A DNA stretch of 64,000 bases from Chloroflexota bacterium (GTDB taxonomy: Bacteria; Chloroflexota; Dormibacteria; Dormibacterales; Dormibacteraceae), in the NCBI GenBank assembly GCA_005881275.1, contig VBEF01000022.1:1-64000 (forward strand). Direction: 5' to 3'. This document shows, piece after piece, positions 59,162 to 64,000 of this stretch (positions are counted from its first letter, which is position 1; the number at the start of each line of letters is the position of its first letter). A model generated the notes under the pieces. That model did no database searches, was not told the DNA's origin, and was given only the letters and a program-made list of their open reading frames with translations. Position numbers and translations under genes: made by a program.

Positions 59162-60175
59162 TCAGCGTCCGATGCGGAAGAAGATCACGTCGCCGTCCTT
59201 GACCCGGTAGTCGCGGCCCTCGACGCGAAGCTTGCCCGCCGCACGCAGCGCCTCCATCGAGCCGGCGGCGACGAGCTCGTCGACGGAGGTCACCTCGGCG
59301 CGGATGAAGTGCTTCTCGAAGTCGGTGTGGATCTTCGACGCGGCCACCGGCGCCGGCGCATCGCGCTCGCAGGGCCACGCCCTCGCCTCTGGCTCTCCCG
59401 CGGTGAAGTAGGTGATGAGGCCCCCGGCCGCCCACACGGCGCGCGCGATGCGCCCGAGGCCCGACTCGTCGATGCCGTAGCCCGTCCGCATCTCCGCCTG
59501 CTCCGACGGGTCGAGCTCGGCCAGCTCAGCCTCCAGCCGGGCCGAGAGCACGATCGACGGCGCGCCTTCGGCGTCGGCCAGCTTTTTCACCTTGGCGGCG
59601 GGCTCGCCGCCATTGGGCAGCAGACTCTCCGCGGCGTTGGCGACGTAGACCGCGGGCTTGAGGGTGACCGGAAAGATGCCGAGCAGCATCGTGCGCTGGT
59701 CCGGCTCGAGGGGGAGGGTGCGGAGCTGCTGGCCCGCGTCCAGGTGCTCCTTGGCTGCGTTGAGGATCTCGGTCTCGGCCTGTGCGTCCTTCTTCCCCGC
59801 CCGCGCCTCCTTGGCCACGACCTCGAGGCGCTTCTCCACCGACGCCAGGTCGGCGAGCACCAGGTCCAGCGCGAACTCTTCGAGCTCGACCGCCGGATCC
59901 GGGTTGGGACCAAAGCAGCGCGCGACTTTCAGCAGCACATCGGCCTGGCGCGCGAATGCCACGCGCTGGGCGCGGCTTCCGGGCGGCGAGTCCTCGACGC
60001 GGACCTGCGCCGGCGTCACCTTGGCGGGGTTGACCGCCTCGGCGAGACGCGTCAGCCGCTCGTCGGGGATGTCAACCATGCCGACGCCGTCGGCGCCGCG
60101 ACCCGCGGTCAGCGCGTTGAACAGCGTTGTCTTGCCGGCCCCTGCCGGGCCGACGATCGCGACATTTACCGGCAC
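59162..60175 (-). CDS. ychF: YchF-like P-loop NTPase, divergent
   Basis: 337 residues, about 25 shorter than most YchF/Ola1. P-loop GPAGAGKTT; the ATP-type specificity motif N-x-x-E is present (VANAAES). The C-terminal TGS domain is very typical: YFTAGEPEARAW, IHTDFEKHFIRAEV, AGKLRVEGRDYRVKDGDVIFFR. The region that normally contains the G3 Asp-x-x-Gly and the GEGLGNKFL switch has been replaced by a short VEDSPPGSRAQR. It may have altered ATP hydrolysis. Between ask and the small membrane protein; the stop is 9 bases from the convergent stop. Confidence 0.85.
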   Translation of the reverse strand: MPVNVAIVGPAGAGKTTLFNALTAGRGADGVGMVDIPDERLTRLAEAVNPAKVTPAQVRVEDSPPGSRAQRVAFARQADVLLKVARCFGPNPDPAVELEEFALDLVLADLASVEKRLEVVAKEARAGKKDAQAETEILNAAKEHLDAGQQLRTLPLEPDQRTMLLGIFPVTLKPAVYVANAAESLLPNGGEPAAKVKKLADAEGAPSIVLSARLEAELAELDPSEQAEMRTGYGIDESGLGRIARAVWAAGGLITYFTAGEPEARAWPCERDAPAPVAASKIHTDFEKHFIRAEVTSVDELVAAGSMEALRAAGKLRVEGRDYRVKDGDVIFFRIGR

Positions 60176-60178
60176 CTC

Positions 60179-61392
<1,214 letters not shown>

Positions 61393-61396
<4 letters not shown>

Positions 61397-62205
61397 AACG
61401 TGCGAAACATGCCCTTGTCGGTGATCTTCGTCACCAGCGACCTCCCTCGAAGGGGATGCGCCTCCTCCATCGCTCTGGCGACCCGGGCCGCCTGCGAGGC
61501 GGCGCAGAAAGCGAAGACGCTCGGGCCGGCGCCGCACAGCGCCGCGCCATAGGCGCCCGCGGCCTCCGCGACGTTGATCACCTCTTCCACCCACGGATAA
61601 AGGTGGAGTCGATAGGGCTGATGCAGCCGGTCGCGAAGCGCCTCGCCAAGCAGCGAGGGACGCTTCGACATGATCGCCCTGGTCAGGAGCGCGGTGTGGG
61701 CGGCGTTGAAGCTGGCGTCGGCGAGCGAGACAGAATCGGGCAGCACCGAGCGCGCCTTCTCCGTCGGCAGGGGCTGGTGCGCGATGAAGAGCGCCAGTCC
61801 CCAGCCTGGATTGGGCAGCTTTTCGTCCACCTTCTCGGACACGATCCGGATCCCGCCCGCGGCCGCCGCCGCGACGTTGTCGTAGTGCCCCTCGTCGGCA
61901 CCGGCGTCGATCACGTGACTCTTCACGTCCCAGGGGCTGCTCAGGGCGGACGCGGCCAGCCTCGCCGCGGCGCTGCTGCCGAGGCCCACACCCAGCGGGA
62001 TCTCACTGCGGACGCGACCCTTCATGTTCAGCCTCGTGAAGGGGTTTTCGTGCGCGTAGAGATAGTCGGAGCCTTCACCCTCGTAGTCCCATGCGGGACG
62101 GTTCGACTCGTTGGCCTCGACCTCGAGCCACAGGTCGATCGCCATGGCCATGCAGTCGAAGCCTGGCCCGATGTTGGCGATCGACGCCGGAACTTTGATT
62201 CTCAA
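61393..62205 (-). CDS. thrB: Homoserine kinase
   Basis: 270 residues, GHMP kinase fold. Opens MRIKVPASIANIGPGFD, has the ATP site PLGVGLGSSAAARLAA and the C-terminal GAGPSVFAFC motif. Makes O-phosphohomoserine for ThrC. It is shorter than E. coli ThrB by about 40 residues but keeps the three GHMP motifs. ATG 62205; 13 bases after the thrC stop. Confidence 0.93.
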
Positions 62206-62218
62206 GGCTCACTCCGAG

Positions 62219-63262
62219 TCACAGCTTCAAGACCTTAGCGAGTGTGCGCGCGTCTCCGTCCAGTTCTATCGGAGGTTCGACATTTTTCAGCGCAGCGTCG
62301 GGATCCTTGAGCCCTGAGCCCGTGAGCACCACGACTGTCGTCGAGTCCCTCTCGATCTTCCGGTCGCGAACAAGACGGAAAAGCAGCGCGAGGGGGGCGG
62401 CCGAGGCAGGTTCCGCGAACAACCCCTCGCTGCTCGCCAGCCGGATCTGCGCGGCCAGGATCTCGGTGTCCGTGACGGCGGCGATCATGCCGCCAGATTC
62501 GTCGCGCGCCGAGGTCGCGCCCTCCCATGAAGCCGGGTTGCCGATGCGGATGGCAGAGGCGACGGTTTTGGGGTTGGTGACTGGGGTCCCGGTGACGATC
62601 GGCGCGGCGCCCTCCGCCTGCGCGCCAACCATGCGGGGGAGCCGGCTCACACGCCCCGCGGCGTGATACTCGCGGAAGCCCTTCCAGTAGGCCGTGATGT
62701 TGCCGGCGTTCCCGACTGGCAGCACGAGATAGTCGGGCGCGTCGCCGAGCTCGTCGACGATCTCGAAGGCAGCCGTCTTCTGGCCCTCGATGCGGTCCGG
62801 GTTGACCGAGTTCATCAGCGCGACCTGGTGGTGACTCGTGAGCTCGCGCACGGTCTGAAGCGCGAAGTCGAAATTGCCTTTCAGCGCGACGACCTTGGCG
62901 CCGTACATCAGAGCCTGGGAAAGCTTGTTCAAGGCGATTTCGCCGGATGGGACCACCACGATCGCGCGCAGGCCCGTCCGCGCCGCGTACGCGGCCATCG
63001 AGGCAGAGGTGTTGCCGGTGGACGCGCACATCAGGACCCGGCTGCCGCCTTCGAGCGCTCTGGCCACCGCCACGACCATGCCCCGGTCTTTGAATGAGCC
63101 GGTGGGATTCAGGCCCTCGTACTTGAAATAGAGATGCTTCAGGCCGAGGGCGCGTCCGATGTTTTGGCTCGGCACAAGCGGGGTCGAGCCCTCGCCAAGG
63201 TCGACGTCAGGCGTGGCCGGCCCCACGGGCAGGTGCTGTCGATAGCGAGCGATGACCCCCAT
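62219..63262 (-). CDS. thrC: Threonine synthase
   Basis: 347 residues, the short class I type lacking the long N-terminal extension. PLP Lys in NPTGSFKDRGMVVA, the glycine loop CASTGNTSASMAAYAAR, VALMNSVNPDRIEGQKT and the final GLKDPDAAL. Converts O-phosphohomoserine to threonine. ATG 63262 begins MGVIARYRQHLPV. Follows hom by 13 bases. Confidence 0.95.
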   Translation of the reverse strand: MGVIARYRQHLPVGPATPDVDLGEGSTPLVPSQNIGRALGLKHLYFKYEGLNPTGSFKDRGMVVAVARALEGGSRVLMCASTGNTSASMAAYAARTGLRAIVVVPSGEIALNKLSQALMYGAKVVALKGNFDFALQTVRELTSHHQVALMNSVNPDRIEGQKTAAFEIVDELGDAPDYLVLPVGNAGNITAYWKGFREYHAAGRVSRLPRMVGAQAEGAAPIVTGTPVTNPKTVASAIRIGNPASWEGATSARDESGGMIAAVTDTEILAAQIRLASSEGLFAEPASAAPLALLFRLVRDRKIERDSTTVVVLTGSGLKDPDAALKNVEPPIELDGDARTLAKVLKL

Positions 63263-63275
63263 CCGGCAGAAGCCT

Positions 63276-64000
63276 TTAGAAGACGCGCAGGAACGATGAA
63301 ACGGCGCGGACCGCCTCCAACCGCGCCATCCGCTCTCGCGCGTTCTGCAGGCTTGCGTCGAGCGACGGGTGCGTGGTCACGACGAGCTCCACCGTCATGT
63401 CGTGCGACCACGCGTCCTTCTGTATGAAGCTCGAGATGCTCACGCCTTCTTCCGCGAACACCTGGCCGATCGCTGCCAGAACGCCGGGCTTGTCGTCGAC
63501 GTGCAGCCGGTAGTACGCGCGCGTCTGCACCTCACCTATGGGGACGACGCCGATCCGGTCGTCGAAGCTGAAGGACGGACGGCTCTGCACGCCGCGGCGG
63601 ATCGAGCGAGCGAGGTCGATCAGGTCGCCCACGACCGCGGACGCGGTCGGCCTGCCCCCCGCGCCCTGCCCCACCAGAAGCACCTGTCCCACCAGGTCGC
63701 CCGCCACGAACACCGCGTTCTCAGCGCCCTCCACGCGAGCGAGCGGGTGGTCGAGCGGGATCAAGGCGGGATGCACGCGCGCCTCGACCCTTCCCGTGTG
63801 CCGTTGCGTGTGCGCGACCAGCTTGATCGCGTAGCCGAGCTCGCGAGCGTATCGGAAGTCGACCGGCTCGATGCCGGCGATCCCTTCGCGGTAGATCTCG
63901 TCGGGACGCACCTTGATCTCGTACGCGATCGAGGCGAGGATGGCGAGCTTGTATGTCGCGTCGAACCCGCCGACATCATCGGTCGGGTCGGCCTCCGCGT
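63276..64000 (-). CDS. hom: Homoserine dehydrogenase, C-terminal part (partial)
   Basis: The frame runs off the right edge; about 241 residues are visible. Catalytic region EADPTDDVGGFDATYKLAILASIAY is at the window edge, with the conserved Lys and Glu/Asp residues. After it comes the substrate domain and a C-terminal ACT domain (AYYRLHVDDKPGVLAAIGQVFAEEGVSISS). The NAD(P)-binding domain lies outside. Reduces aspartate semialdehyde to homoserine; first gene of hom-thrC-thrB-ask. Confidence 0.93.
   Translation of the reverse strand, partial: AEADPTDDVGGFDATYKLAILASIAYEIKVRPDEIYREGIAGIEPVDFRYARELGYAIKLVAHTQRHTGRVEARVHPALIPLDHPLARVEGAENAVFVAGDLVGQVLLVGQGAGGRPTASAVVGDLIDLARSIRRGVQSRPSFSFDDRIGVVPIGEVQTRAYYRLHVDDKPGVLAAIGQVFAEEGVSISSFIQKDAWSHDMTVELVVTTHPSLDASLQNARERMARLEAVRAVSSFLRVF

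Overview
The window is a GC-rich chromosomal stretch from a free-living bacterium. The gene set is an F420-type LLM oxidoreductase, a DUF5808 protein, a YvcK with an N-terminal membrane anchor, bactofilin, a GHL10 lipid-side hydrolase, ferredoxin-dependent 2-oxoacid oxidoreductase, proton-translocating transhydrogenase, SelA/SelB and, at the left edge, the tail of a CoxG-like protein. Together these point to the Terrabacteria, most likely Chloroflexota or Candidatus Dormibacterota. That placement is inference from gene content; no rRNA is present to prove it. Nothing in the window is a prophage, an IS element or a CRISPR array.

Layout, left to right. 1-7.5 kb: CoxG-like tail, amidase, methyltransferase, GHL10 protein, a TetR/GNAT divergent pair with a near-perfect operator, a cNMP-binding protein, a divergent AlkA-like glycosylase and a cold-shock protein. 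7.6-11.5 kb: an EamA transporter, two paralogous lipase-like hydrolases, a TetR regulator and a third hydrolase. 11.5-13.8 kb: a TPP riboswitch controlling an NCS1-type permease and thiD (pyrimidine salvage for thiamine). 13.8-16.4 kb: membrane protein, tandem-GNAT protein, LLM oxidoreductase. 16.6-22.3 kb: pntA1-pntA2-pntB divergent from korA-korB, a redox block. 22.4-29.8 kb: two more HhH-GPD glycosylases, an APH-type kinase, an M3 peptidase, a histidine kinase, a VOC protein and a PlsC-type acyltransferase. 29.8-31 kb holds decayed genes. 31-38.3 kb: cupin/TetR pair, tRNA-Gln, yvcK, PAP2, RidA, beta-propeller, an orphan RnfD-like protein and an AlkZ-like remnant. 38.3-43.1 kb: purA, dnaB (interrupted by a 429-residue intein), rplI and a DUF1232 gene. 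43.2-45.7 kb: MFS transporter and GT87-like transferase. 45.7-52.1 kb (minus strand): a structured RNA plus terminator, an unknown protein, glpX, a basic/Pro-rich protein, bactofilin, a CCA-type nucleotidyltransferase, ROK kinase and metF. 52.2-57.5 kb: a tightly overlapping operon arsA - small protein - site-2 protease - selA - selB. 57.5-60.2 kb: DUF1003 protein, small membrane proteins, a repeat-rich spacer and a degenerate YchF. 60.2-64 kb: hom-thrC-thrB-ask, the aspartate-to-threonine pathway.

Most genes lie in short, translationally coupled runs (4-base stop/start overlaps), and many starts are GTG or TTG. The least explained features are: the folded RNA with a terminator ahead of the GT87 gene (45770-45910); a hairpin type with 13-bp arms and TGCC loops found just after two unrelated stop codons; a 54-base dispersed repeat present twice; a G-rich iterated spacer at 58.6 kb; and three housekeeping-type enzymes missing signature residues (AlkA-like, CCA enzyme, YchF).
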